Source: Lactobacillus sp. ESL0791
GTDB lineage: Bacteria; Bacillota; Bacilli; Lactobacillales; Lactobacillaceae
DNA: 64,000 nucleotides
NCBI RefSeq assembly: GCF_029433255.1
Contig: NZ_JAQTHU010000001.1
Coordinates: 1,116,001 to 1,180,000, forward strand
Reading direction: 5' to 3'
In this document: in pieces, positions 29,886-36,608 of the stretch
How positions within the stretch are numbered: position 1 is the first letter of the stretch
Layout of the letters: every line of letters begins with the position of its first letter
Position numbers and translations under genes: made by a program
The notes under the pieces: model-generated
The model's input: the letters and a program-made list of their open reading frames with translations, nothing else
Databases searched by the model: none
Told to the model about the DNA's origin: nothing

Positions 29886-30245
29886 TTAATCTTTATTGAT
29901 TTCTTTAGCGACAATAATAAATGCTTTGCAAACGCGTTCCGACTTTTCTGACGGCATCTTACGCAATTCATTGATAACTTTTTGAATAAATACCGGGGTA
30001 CTATCAGCATGATTATCCGCTTTTACCTCCTTGAAGCGGTAAGCATTCATAATAATATCTGGTGTCGTGGTATTCAAAGCTCTGGCAATTGAATCCAGCT
30101 TTTGAATACTGATATTTTGATTTTTAGTTCTTTCAAGACGAGAAATAAAGTTAACAGACAAATCACTTAATTCTGCTAAATCTTCCTGTGTTAGGCGTTG
30201 TTCGCGACGTCGACGTGAAATCTCTTTTCCTAAATTTATACTCAT
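29886..30245 (-). CDS. XRE family helix-turn-helix regulator
   Basis: A 119-residue protein: an N-terminal HTH_3 domain (residues 5-62, ISRRRREQRLTQEDLAELS then SVNFISRLERTKNQNIS) and a 50-residue C-terminal part of unknown fold. It is the only gene on its transcript. Its upstream region has a 22-base inverted repeat (30271-30292) sitting between likely -35 and -10 boxes, which suggests autorepression. It lies at the edge of the terminus region. It could be a lone remnant of a mobile element, but no phage or plasmid gene accompanies it. Confidence 0.85.
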   Translation of the reverse strand: MSINLGKEISRRRREQRLTQEDLAELSDLSVNFISRLERTKNQNISIQKLDSIARALNTTTPDIIMNAYRFKEVKADNHADSTPVFIQKVINELRKMPSEKSERVCKAFIIVAKEINKD

Positions 30246-30270
30246 GGAATATCAACCCTTTCAAAATTTA

Positions 30271-30300
30271 TTCTATAAAATTATTTATAGAATATTCCAA
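30271..30300 (-). promoter_or_regulatory. Promoter and palindromic operator of the XRE gene
   Basis: On the minus strand, TTGGAA (30300-30295) is followed after 17 bases by TATAGA (30277-30272). The perfect inverted repeat TTCTATAAA (30271-30279) / TTTATAGAA (30284-30292), spacer ATTA, covers the spacer and -10. Confidence 0.6.
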
Positions 30301-30856
30301 AAATAAATTAATGACACGGTTAGAATGTATATCTTATCAATAAACTTAAATTTAAACATTGGTATAGGTAAAACATATTTTCATCCAGTCACTATTGTAT
30401 TGTATGCTTATTTTGAAAAAAATCAAGCAAAAATGCACCTATAAAAAACAATTCTAAAATAAATAAGGCAATTAAGGGCAGGATGTTATTCTTTTATAAT
30501 GCATTGTCTATAAGTGTATATTTAGCAAATATAAATGATAAAGTATATATCGGAGTTTAGAAAGCGCTTAAACTTAATATAATAAATTATATCATATCAG
30601 GATAATAGAAAATATCGTAGATAAAAAATTTATCACAAATACTGAATTTAAGGGACATACTGGAAAATAATTACATTAAATTTATAAAAAATAGAAGTTT
30701 TACATTACATTTCTAAATTAATTTCAATTATTATATTAGCCTTATAAATGTTGGATAGATTTGTAGAATTCGATAAGTAAATTCATTTAGTTGCTTGAAT
30801 AGAGTTTTGCTGAAATAGAAGAAAAAAAGTTTTTGTTATTAAAAAATAGATGATTA

Positions 30857-30945
30857 TTATTACTACTTTAGTAGTGCGATTCAGTAAAGTAAAATTAGTT
30901 TTACAGCTTGATTCGTATAATATATATTATGTAAAGTAGTAATAA
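30857..30945. repeat. Inverted repeat enclosing dif
   Basis: TTATTACTACTTTA (30857-30870) is the perfect reverse complement of TAAAGTAGTAATAA (30932-30945). The right arm overlaps the XerD-side half of dif. Inside lie a GTAAAA/TTTTAC hairpin (30888-30903) and a second GTAAAGTA copy at 30884-30891. Confidence 0.75.
30910..30937 (+). other. dif: dif site (XerCD chromosome dimer resolution site)
   Basis: The 28 bases split as GATTCGTATAA (XerC-side box, 30910-30920), TATATA (centre, 30921-30926) and TTATGTAAAGT (XerD-side box, 30927-30937). By hand this matches 23 of 28 positions of the B. subtilis dif and 22 of 28 of the E. coli dif as I remember them, including the ATAA/TTAT core that meets the centre. 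It lies in non-coding DNA at the point where gene direction reverses, near a Xer-type recombinase gene. Confidence 0.88.
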
Positions 30946-31279
30946 AAAATTTAGCAAATTGGCCTTGATCAGTCGATGTAAGCTTAAACATAGCAAAACT
31001 GCGAATTTAATTGGATTTTACTTGTTAGCTTAAGGATCGACCTGATAGTCTGGATTACATTGATTACTTGTTTTGGCAGTCGTTTATTTCTTAATAAGCG
31101 AATTTAATTAATTTAGCTGACAACTGGCGAAATAAATAATTGTTTAAGATCCATTGACTGTTGAATGAATTTTTTAGTTTGCAATATCAATTATGCGTGC
31201 TTAAAACAAAAAAAACTCAAAGACTAATAAATTCTGAATTGCCAGTAAATACGTAAGATTCTTTTAGTAATTTTGCTTT

Positions 31280-31309
31280 CTATCATTAAAACTATAATTT
31301 TAATGATAG
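31280..31309. repeat. Perfect 12-bp palindrome with a CTATAA centre (possible second Xer site)
   Basis: CTATCATTAAAA (31280-31291), CTATAA (31292-31297), TTTTAATGATAG (31298-31309). The arm-spacer-arm layout of 12-6-12 resembles a Xer site, and the AAAACTATAATTTT core resembles what I remember of the streptococcal difSL site used by XerS. It lies about 200 bases before a XerS-like gene. A terminator is less likely because no T run follows and no gene ends nearby. Confidence 0.5.
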
Positions 31310-31447
31310 GTAATTTTACAAATTTATTTGGATATTTTTTGGTTAGCACTAGCAACACGGATAATCTTTCTTTAAATCCTTTCTCTCTCCTACTCCTACT
31401 TTTTAAAACGTTTGTTTATTACTCAAACATACATTCGTATTTTGTAT

Positions 31448-31453
31448 TATAAT
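31448..31453 (+). promoter_or_regulatory. -10 box of the XerS-like gene
   Basis: TATAAT, 54 bases before the start. No good -35; a GTTTG / CAAAC inverted repeat lies at about 31410-31426. Confidence 0.5.
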
Positions 31454-31506
31454 AAAGACTGACTTGCCTACCCTTTTATCTATAAAACAAACTTTGGAGA
31501 TTTATT

Positions 31507-32571
31507 TTGGAAACAAAAAAATATTTGGATTTAATTCAGTTGGAGCTTAGTGCACTGCCCTCTTTTATTAAAGAATACAATTTTGGAACCAATCATTCAC
31601 TGACTACCACGTACCAATATTTAACGGAAATTAGACGTTTTTTTGATTGGCTGCGGCATGAAGGTCTTTCTTCTGCCGCCAATAATCAGGAAGTAACAAC
31701 TGCAACTCTTGCTAATTTACGCCGGAATGATATTATGCTGTACATTGATTATTTGGGGCACAGGAAAAACCAGCAGGGGCATTTAAATTCACCGACAACG
31801 ATTAATCGTTCAATCAACGCTCTGCGCTCACTATTTAAGTTTTTAACGATTACCGCCGATAATAACAATGGTCACGTCTATTTTGAACGGAATGTGATGC
31901 TTAAGATTGATTCACTGAATAGCACAAAAACGCTCAATTACCGCGCACATGTTCTGGAATCACACATGTATACGGGCAAATTGAAATATGAATTCTTAGA
32001 CTTCATTGAAAATAATTATGAAGCTTACTGCAATGTTCACGCTTTGCCCGCTTTCAGAAAAAACAAAGAACGTGATATGGCAATCATTGCATTAATTTTA
32101 GGAACCGGCATCCGTGTTTCTGAATGTGCCGGAGTCAATTTGTCAGACATTAATCTAAAAGATGCAACACTTGATGTTACGCGTAAAGGCGGTCAGCGCG
32201 ACAGTGTGCCGATTGCTGAATGGACCCTTGATTACCTGATAGATTATAAAAAAATCCGTAAAGAGCGCTATAAAGCAAGCCAAAAGGAGAATGCGTTCTT
32301 TTTGACGAATTGGCACGAGCAGACACGGCAGATCACCACGAATGCGATTGAAAAAATGGTTAACAAATATTCGGCCGCATTTGGCCACCCGTTAACACCT
32401 CATAAATTGCGCCATACCTTAGCTTCTGAATTGTATGGCGTCACTAAAGACCAGGTTTTAGTTGCACAGCAGCTGGGTCAAAAAGGCACTTCAGCCACTG
32501 ATCTTTATACGCATGTCGATCAACGTAAACAGCGCGAAGCGTTAAACGAAATATCTGAACAAGAAAAATAA
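31507..32571 (+). CDS. xerS: XerS-like tyrosine recombinase
   Basis: A 354-residue tyrosine recombinase close in length and layout to XerS, the single recombinase that resolves chromosome dimers in streptococci and lactococci. The N-terminal core-binding domain includes TTTYQYLTEIRRFFDWLRH. Catalytic residues seen: Arg203 (GTGIRVSE), Lys227 (TRKGGQRD), His299 and Arg302 (HKLRHTLA) and Tyr334 (DLYTHV). The usual His of the LGH box is Gln325 (LGQKG). The start is TTG at 31507, eight bases after GGAG. Its place next to dif at the terminus argues for a chromosome-maintenance role rather than a phage integrase. The window also encodes XerC, so this is a second Xer-type enzyme. Confidence 0.82.
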   Translation: METKKYLDLIQLELSALPSFIKEYNFGTNHSLTTTYQYLTEIRRFFDWLRHEGLSSAANNQEVTTATLANLRRNDIMLYIDYLGHRKNQQGHLNSPTTINRSINALRSLFKFLTITADNNNGHVYFERNVMLKIDSLNSTKTLNYRAHVLESHMYTGKLKYEFLDFIENNYEAYCNVHALPAFRKNKERDMAIIALILGTGIRVSECAGVNLSDINLKDATLDVTRKGGQRDSVPIAEWTLDYLIDYKKIRKERYKASQKENAFFLTNWHEQTRQITTNAIEKMVNKYSAAFGHPLTPHKLRHTLASELYGVTKDQVLVAQQLGQKGTSATDLYTHVDQRKQREALNEISEQEK

Positions 32572-32608
32572 AAAATTCACGAGGATTAAAGCAATTCTCG
32601 TGAATTTT
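32572..32608. terminator. Bidirectional terminator between xerS-like and NUDIX genes
   Basis: Perfect 12-bp stem AAAATTCACGAG / CTCGTGAATTTT with A and T flanks. Confidence 0.92.
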
Positions 32609-32614
32609 CTATTT

Positions 32615-33238
32615 TTAATCAAAGATTGGCTGCCAATTCGGATCTTTGGCTGCTTCAAAACACATTTTAATCTGTTCCTTGCTGTTGCGGTGCTCCGATA
32701 GTTTGGGTAAATCAGTAAATGCAAAATATTTACAATCTGCCGTTTCAATATTATCAATGAACTCACCACTAATTTCATGGCATAAGAAAAAAGCGATTGT
32801 GACACCAGTGACGCGTTGGGGCCGGTTATGATGGTTGTAGTCCTGAATGGCAATTAGGCGATCAACCTTAACATTCCGTCCGGATTCCTCTTTTGTCTCT
32901 TTCAAACAGTTTTCTTTGAGTGTCACGTTGACATCGCACCAACCACCCGGTAATGCCCACCTGTCATCCGTTTTTTCTTTAACTAATAAAATCTTATTAT
33001 CTTTAATAATTGCCGCTCTTGTGGCCAATTTGGGTGTCTGGTAGCCGTCTTCGCTGCTGAATAATGTCTTTACCTGCTTATAGGGTAAACCGGTCTTAAC
33101 GCTCATCATTTCGGTTGCAATTTCACGTATCCGTTGATAACGTTCGCGGTCAAATTTATCATGCCCATATTCTAGGCCTTCTTGTGCGAGACTTTGCAGT
33201 TCAACTGCCCAAGATGTAAGATCATCTATCTTTTGCAT
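32615..33238 (-). CDS. NUDIX hydrolase with N-terminal helical domain
   Basis: A 207-residue protein: an N-terminal helical domain (about residues 1-65, of the NUDIX N-terminal type) and a NUDIX fold (70-200). The NUDIX box is read from PGGWCDVNVTLKENCLKETKEESG; the metal-binding KETKEESG part is intact, and the variant first half (V in place of E) is common in this subgroup. Such proteins cleave nucleoside diphosphates linked to another group, often ADP-ribose or similar, but the substrate is not shown by the sequence. It is a single-gene unit. Confidence 0.88.
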   Translation of the reverse strand: MQKIDDLTSWAVELQSLAQEGLEYGHDKFDRERYQRIREIATEMMSVKTGLPYKQVKTLFSSEDGYQTPKLATRAAIIKDNKILLVKEKTDDRWALPGGWCDVNVTLKENCLKETKEESGRNVKVDRLIAIQDYNHHNRPQRVTGVTIAFFLCHEISGEFIDNIETADCKYFAFTDLPKLSEHRNSKEQIKMCFEAAKDPNWQPIFD

Positions 33239-33270
33239 AAATTTACCTCAATTTTTCATATCGTATTATC

Positions 33271-33298
33271 AAAAAACAGCCTTAGGGCTGCTTTTTAC
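33271..33298 (-). terminator. Terminator after the second DegV gene
   Basis: Stem CAGCC / GGCTG with a four-base loop and A6/T5 flanks; it overlaps the stop codon region of the gene. Confidence 0.82.
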
Positions 33299-34173
33299 TT
33301 CGTTAAGTCTAATTTATCAATATCAATCATCCAGGCAAGTGCAAGTGATTTTTCACCCAAATGAGTGGCAATAACCGGACTGAATTTAGTAACCTCAACC
33401 GGTTTATCTGGAAAACTCTTATCAATGAATGCTTTTGCCTGCTTTGCTTGCTCGGCATCATTTGAATCAATTACAAAAAGTCGAAGCTTATCTTTATAAG
33501 GAAGTTGGCTGGTCTTTTCAAGTGTCAAATTTTCAATACGGGAAAAGGCACGTTTCATTGAACGAATCTTTTCAAAGGCAACGATACTGCCATCTTTAAA
33601 AGTTAAGAGTGGCTTAATATGCAACATGGTACCAATAAATGCCCCAGCATTGCTCAAACGACCTCCGCGGCTTAAGTTTTTCAGGTCATCAACGACAAAA
33701 AGTTCATCAATTGTTGCGCGAATTTCATCAAGATGCTTCATGATCGTGTCAACTTCTAAACCATTTTTGATCATGCGGGCGGCTGCTAAAACAAGTTCAC
33801 CTTGTAAACGAACAGTCATTCTTGAATCAAAGGGATATAGATTGTATTCAGGATAATTGCGTGCAATGTTTTTTAAATTATCGTAAAAACCAGAAATTCC
33901 TTTAGACAAAGTTATGGCAATTATTGCCTCGTAACCCTTTTGATGCAGGTCATTGAAAAGGCTAATCATGTGTCCCATGCTGGGCTGCGAAGTTTTAGGA
34001 AAAGCAGATCCTTGTCTTTGCAATTCAAATAACTTTTCAGAAGTAATATTTATTCCTTCCAAATACTCGTCTTTGCCAATAATAATCGGGATAGGAACAA
34101 CTGTAACATTGTTGTCGTATGCTTCTTGTTCAGTTAAGACACTAGTACTGTCCGTGACCAATGCAATTTTCAT
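33295..34173 (-). CDS. DegV family fatty acid-binding protein (second copy)
   Basis: A 292-residue DegV/FakB-like protein. It has the start KIALVTDSTSVLTEQEAYDN, the lipid headgroup motif FPKTSQPSMG, and DDLKNLSRGGRLSNAGAFIG in the middle. Family members hold a fatty acid and may supply it to FakA kinase for phospholipid synthesis. It is only distantly similar to the copy at 11467-12330, so the two probably differ in preferred chain. It has its own extended -10 promoter (minus strand, 34206-34214, TGCTATAAT). Confidence 0.92.
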   Translation of the reverse strand: MKIALVTDSTSVLTEQEAYDNNVTVVPIPIIIGKDEYLEGINITSEKLFELQRQGSAFPKTSQPSMGHMISLFNDLHQKGYEAIIAITLSKGISGFYDNLKNIARNYPEYNLYPFDSRMTVRLQGELVLAAARMIKNGLEVDTIMKHLDEIRATIDELFVVDDLKNLSRGGRLSNAGAFIGTMLHIKPLLTFKDGSIVAFEKIRSMKRAFSRIENLTLEKTSQLPYKDKLRLFVIDSNDAEQAKQAKAFIDKSFPDKPVEVTKFSPVIATHLGEKSLALAWMIDIDKLDLTK

Positions 34174-34241
34174 CTAATTAACCTTTCAATTTGTCATTTA
34201 ATGAAATTATAGCATAAAAGAACTAGTGATACGACCAATAG

Positions 34242-34655
34242 CTAAATGAAACGTATCTTACTTGCATTTTTTGCAATAAAGGTAAGTTCTTTGTTAAAGC
34301 TAGAAGTCTCCTTGGGACTTAAAAGTGAACAAAAAACATTCTCAATTTGAACAAGAGTGGCCCTAAGTTCGGCAGCCTTTGCCAATCCTTTATTGTTCAA
34401 CATAATAGTCTTGCTAGAATCACGCTCTGAGCGTGTAATTTGGACCAGTTCCTGCGTCCTTTTTTGCTGCAGCTGTCGACTTAAGGTGGAAAGCGAAATC
34501 TTCAGTAAAGCAGCCAAATTTCCCATTGTAAAAGAAGCATTGTTGTTCTTCTCAAAAAACAGTAAAAGACGTGTTTGCGAAATATTAAGCCCACACTTAA
34601 CGCTGATTTCTTTTGTTATTTGAGTTGAAATGTTGCTAAATGCCAAAATATCCAT
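34242..34655 (-). CDS. MarR-like winged helix regulator
   Basis: A 137-residue protein with a MarR-type layout: helices at both ends for dimerisation and a winged helix in the centre (LLLFFEKNNNASFTMGNLAALLKISLSTLSRQL, about residues 30-65, then the wing with ITRSERDSSKTIMLNNKG). Ligand and targets are unknown. It is divergent from the RqcH gene; the shared 229-base region has a TTGTGAA-T-TTCACAA palindrome (34781-34795) just upstream of its promoter, a possible operator. Confidence 0.78.
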   Translation of the reverse strand: MDILAFSNISTQITKEISVKCGLNISQTRLLLFFEKNNNASFTMGNLAALLKISLSTLSRQLQQKRTQELVQITRSERDSSKTIMLNNKGLAKAAELRATLVQIENVFCSLLSPKETSSFNKELTFIAKNASKIRFI

Positions 34656-34752
34656 GTATAACTTAGCCTTTCTTTTAGTTTACCACTTTTTGTGAAACAT
34701 AGTAATATAATCTAACGTACTATATTAAATGTAAAGAAATATCTTCGAGATC

Positions 34753-34761
34753 ATTATAGCA
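34753..34761 (-). promoter_or_regulatory. Promoter of the MarR-like gene
   Basis: Extended -10 TGCTATAAT on the minus strand; it implies a leader of about 90 bases. Confidence 0.55.
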
Positions 34762-34780
34762 GATCCCCAGCTCATTTACT

Positions 34781-34795
34781 TTGTGAATTTCACAA
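34781..34795. promoter_or_regulatory. Palindrome between divergent marR-like and rqcH promoters
   Basis: TTGTGAA, one base, TTCACAA: a perfect 7-bp inverted repeat. A half-site TTGTGAAA recurs at about 34687-34694. Confidence 0.5.
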
Positions 34796-34828
34796 TACTG
34801 CAAGTACGCTATTTTAAGAATATGCAAT

Positions 34829-34858
34829 TTTACTTTAACTGCAAAGAATTGTTATAAT
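34829..34858 (+). promoter_or_regulatory. Promoter of the rqcH gene
   Basis: TTTACT (34829-34834), an 18-base spacer, and TATAAT (34853-34858) with an extended TG at 34850-34851. Confidence 0.65.
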
Positions 34859-34884
34859 AGAAAACGTAATTTGAGGTGATATTT

Positions 34885-36576
34885 ATGGCTTTTGATGGAT
34901 TGTTTATCCATAATTTGTTAAAAACTTGGCAACCTGTCATCGTGAATGGACGTCTGTCGAAAATTTCGCAGCCATTTGCGCAAGATCTAATTTTGACTTT
35001 TAGAAAGGAACGAAAAAATGTTCAATTACTGATTTCAGCAAATGCCCAATACCCACGAATCTATTTGATTAAGAAAACTATTCCTAATCCGGATAAGGCG
35101 CCAACCTTCGTCATGGTGCTGCGGAAATATTTGGAGGGTTCTATTCTTAAAGATATTCGTCAGGTTGGCGTTGACCGAATTATCAATTTCTATTTTACTA
35201 ACCGCAATGAATTAGGCGATGAAACTGAATTAGTTTTGTCAGTTGAATTAATGGGCCGGCACAGCAATGTGATTTTGTATGATGCGCAAAGTAAGAAAAT
35301 TATTGATCTGCTGAAAAGAATTAATCCTGACGAAAACCGGGCCCGGCTCCTTCTTCCAAAAGCTAAATATGAATTGCCGCCACTTAATCCGGGGCTAAAC
35401 GGATTGACGATGAGTGAAGAAGATTTTAATAAGTTAAAAGAAGCTAATTCTGATCCTAAAAGTTTTGCTAAAAAAATTAGTGGGCTTGACGGTGATGATC
35501 GCAATGAATTAAGCGGTTATTTAGCGGATGATTATTCATATTCATCTTTTAAACTGTTTTTCTCGCAGCTTGAAAAACCGTGTGCCTTTGTTCTGCTAAC
35601 GCCTAAAAATAAACGGAAGATTTTTACTTACCTTCCCTATCATTTAGATTTAAAAAAGGAAAGTACAAATCCAGATTTAAATCAGGCATTAGATGAGTTT
35701 TATGAATACCAGGCTAATCGCGATTGGGTTAAACAAAAGGCGGGTAAGGTTGAACGTGTTGTTAAAAATGAGCAAAAAAAGCTGGCAAAAAAAATCGCTA
35801 AATTAAAAAAACAGCTACAAGTAGCTGAAAATTCTGAGGGTTACCGGATTCGCGGTGAAATTTTGAACGCCAATCTTAATCAAGTAAAACCAGGAATGAA
35901 GAAGATTGCGTTGCCTAATTATTATGAAAATAATCAGCCGCTTGAAATTAAGCTTGATGTGGCTCTTTCTCCTGCCCGTAATTCGCAAAAATACTTCACT
36001 CGTTATAAAAAGCTTCGTGATTCAATCAAGCATGTTAACGAACAAATTGACATTGCACAGAAAAATTTAGAGTATTTTGACTCAGTCCAAACCGAAATTG
36101 ATAATGCGGAACCGCAAGACATTGACCAAATCAGCGATGAATTGATTAGTCAGGGTTACATTCGTCCAAAGCAGAAGCAAAAACGGCGTAAAAAAGTTAC
36201 TGAACGCAATCTGAATAAATTTAAGCTTACTTCAGGTAAAATCGTCTTAGTTGGTAAAAATAATTATCAAAACGATTGGCTAACTTTTAAAAAAGCCGAT
36301 AAGAGTGACACTTGGTTTCATGTTAAGAATATTCCTGGTTCACACGTTATTTTGCGTGATTCTGCGCCAACTGATACAGACATCAAGGAAACGGCCGAGA
36401 TTGCGGCATATTTTTCAAAGGCAAAGAATTCTGCCCATGTTCAGGTTGATTATGTTGCCGATAAACGCGTCAAAAAGCCCAATGGCGCTAAGCCCGGCTT
36501 CGTGATTTATACTGGTCAAAATTCAATAGAGGTTACGCCCGAAAAAGACGCTATTTTAGCAAAAAGGATCAAATAA
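34885..36576 (+). CDS. rqcH: Ribosome quality control protein RqcH (NFACT, FbpA-like)
   Basis: RqcH binds stalled 50S-peptidyl-tRNA complexes and adds C-terminal alanine tails that mark the nascent chain for decay; older annotations call it fibronectin-binding protein A. The 563-residue protein has NFACT-N (1-~200, starting MAFDGLFIHNLLKTW), two helix-hairpin and coiled-coil stretches (about 270-420, Lys/Glu rich) and the C-terminal NFACT-R domain with DTWFHVKNIPGSHVILR. The start is the ATG at 34885, after GAGGTGAT. It stands beside the carAB locus, as yloA stands after the pyr operon in B. subtilis. Confidence 0.93.
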   Translation: MAFDGLFIHNLLKTWQPVIVNGRLSKISQPFAQDLILTFRKERKNVQLLISANAQYPRIYLIKKTIPNPDKAPTFVMVLRKYLEGSILKDIRQVGVDRIINFYFTNRNELGDETELVLSVELMGRHSNVILYDAQSKKIIDLLKRINPDENRARLLLPKAKYELPPLNPGLNGLTMSEEDFNKLKEANSDPKSFAKKISGLDGDDRNELSGYLADDYSYSSFKLFFSQLEKPCAFVLLTPKNKRKIFTYLPYHLDLKKESTNPDLNQALDEFYEYQANRDWVKQKAGKVERVVKNEQKKLAKKIAKLKKQLQVAENSEGYRIRGEILNANLNQVKPGMKKIALPNYYENNQPLEIKLDVALSPARNSQKYFTRYKKLRDSIKHVNEQIDIAQKNLEYFDSVQTEIDNAEPQDIDQISDELISQGYIRPKQKQKRRKKVTERNLNKFKLTSGKIVLVGKNNYQNDWLTFKKADKSDTWFHVKNIPGSHVILRDSAPTDTDIKETAEIAAYFSKAKNSAHVQVDYVADKRVKKPNGAKPGFVIYTGQNSIEVTPEKDAILAKRIK

Positions 36577-36605
36577 AAAAGGCAAGGATAATGTCCCTGC
36601 CTTTT
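36577..36605. terminator. Bidirectional terminator between rqcH and carB
   Basis: Stem AAAAGGCA.GGA / TCC.TGCCTTTT, shared by the two convergent genes. Confidence 0.85.
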
Positions 36606-36608
36606 GTC

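Larger units (their letters stand above)
30246..31506. other. AT-rich non-coding replication terminus region
   Basis: About 1.26 kb without any open frame of 60 codons or more on either strand, far more AT-rich than its flanks. It holds the XRE operator, a dif site (30910-30937), a 14-bp inverted repeat around dif (30857-30870 / 30932-30945), a second palindrome (31280-31309) and the promoter of the XerS-like gene. Gene directions converge on this stretch. I see no tRNA, no IS end and no decayed gene remnant that I can name. Confidence 0.7.

Noticed and set aside
30558..30572. cre-like (CcpA) site around AAAGCGCTTAAA
   Set aside because: Two consensus positions fail and no promoter or gene that it could control is close.
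29886..32571. Prophage or integrative element made of XRE repressor and integrase
   Set aside because: No other phage or conjugation genes, no direct-repeat attachment sites found, and dif plus XerS-like features explain the recombinase better.
34781..34795. Rex redox operator
   Set aside because: The arms match but the centre is three bases too short for the Rex consensus.
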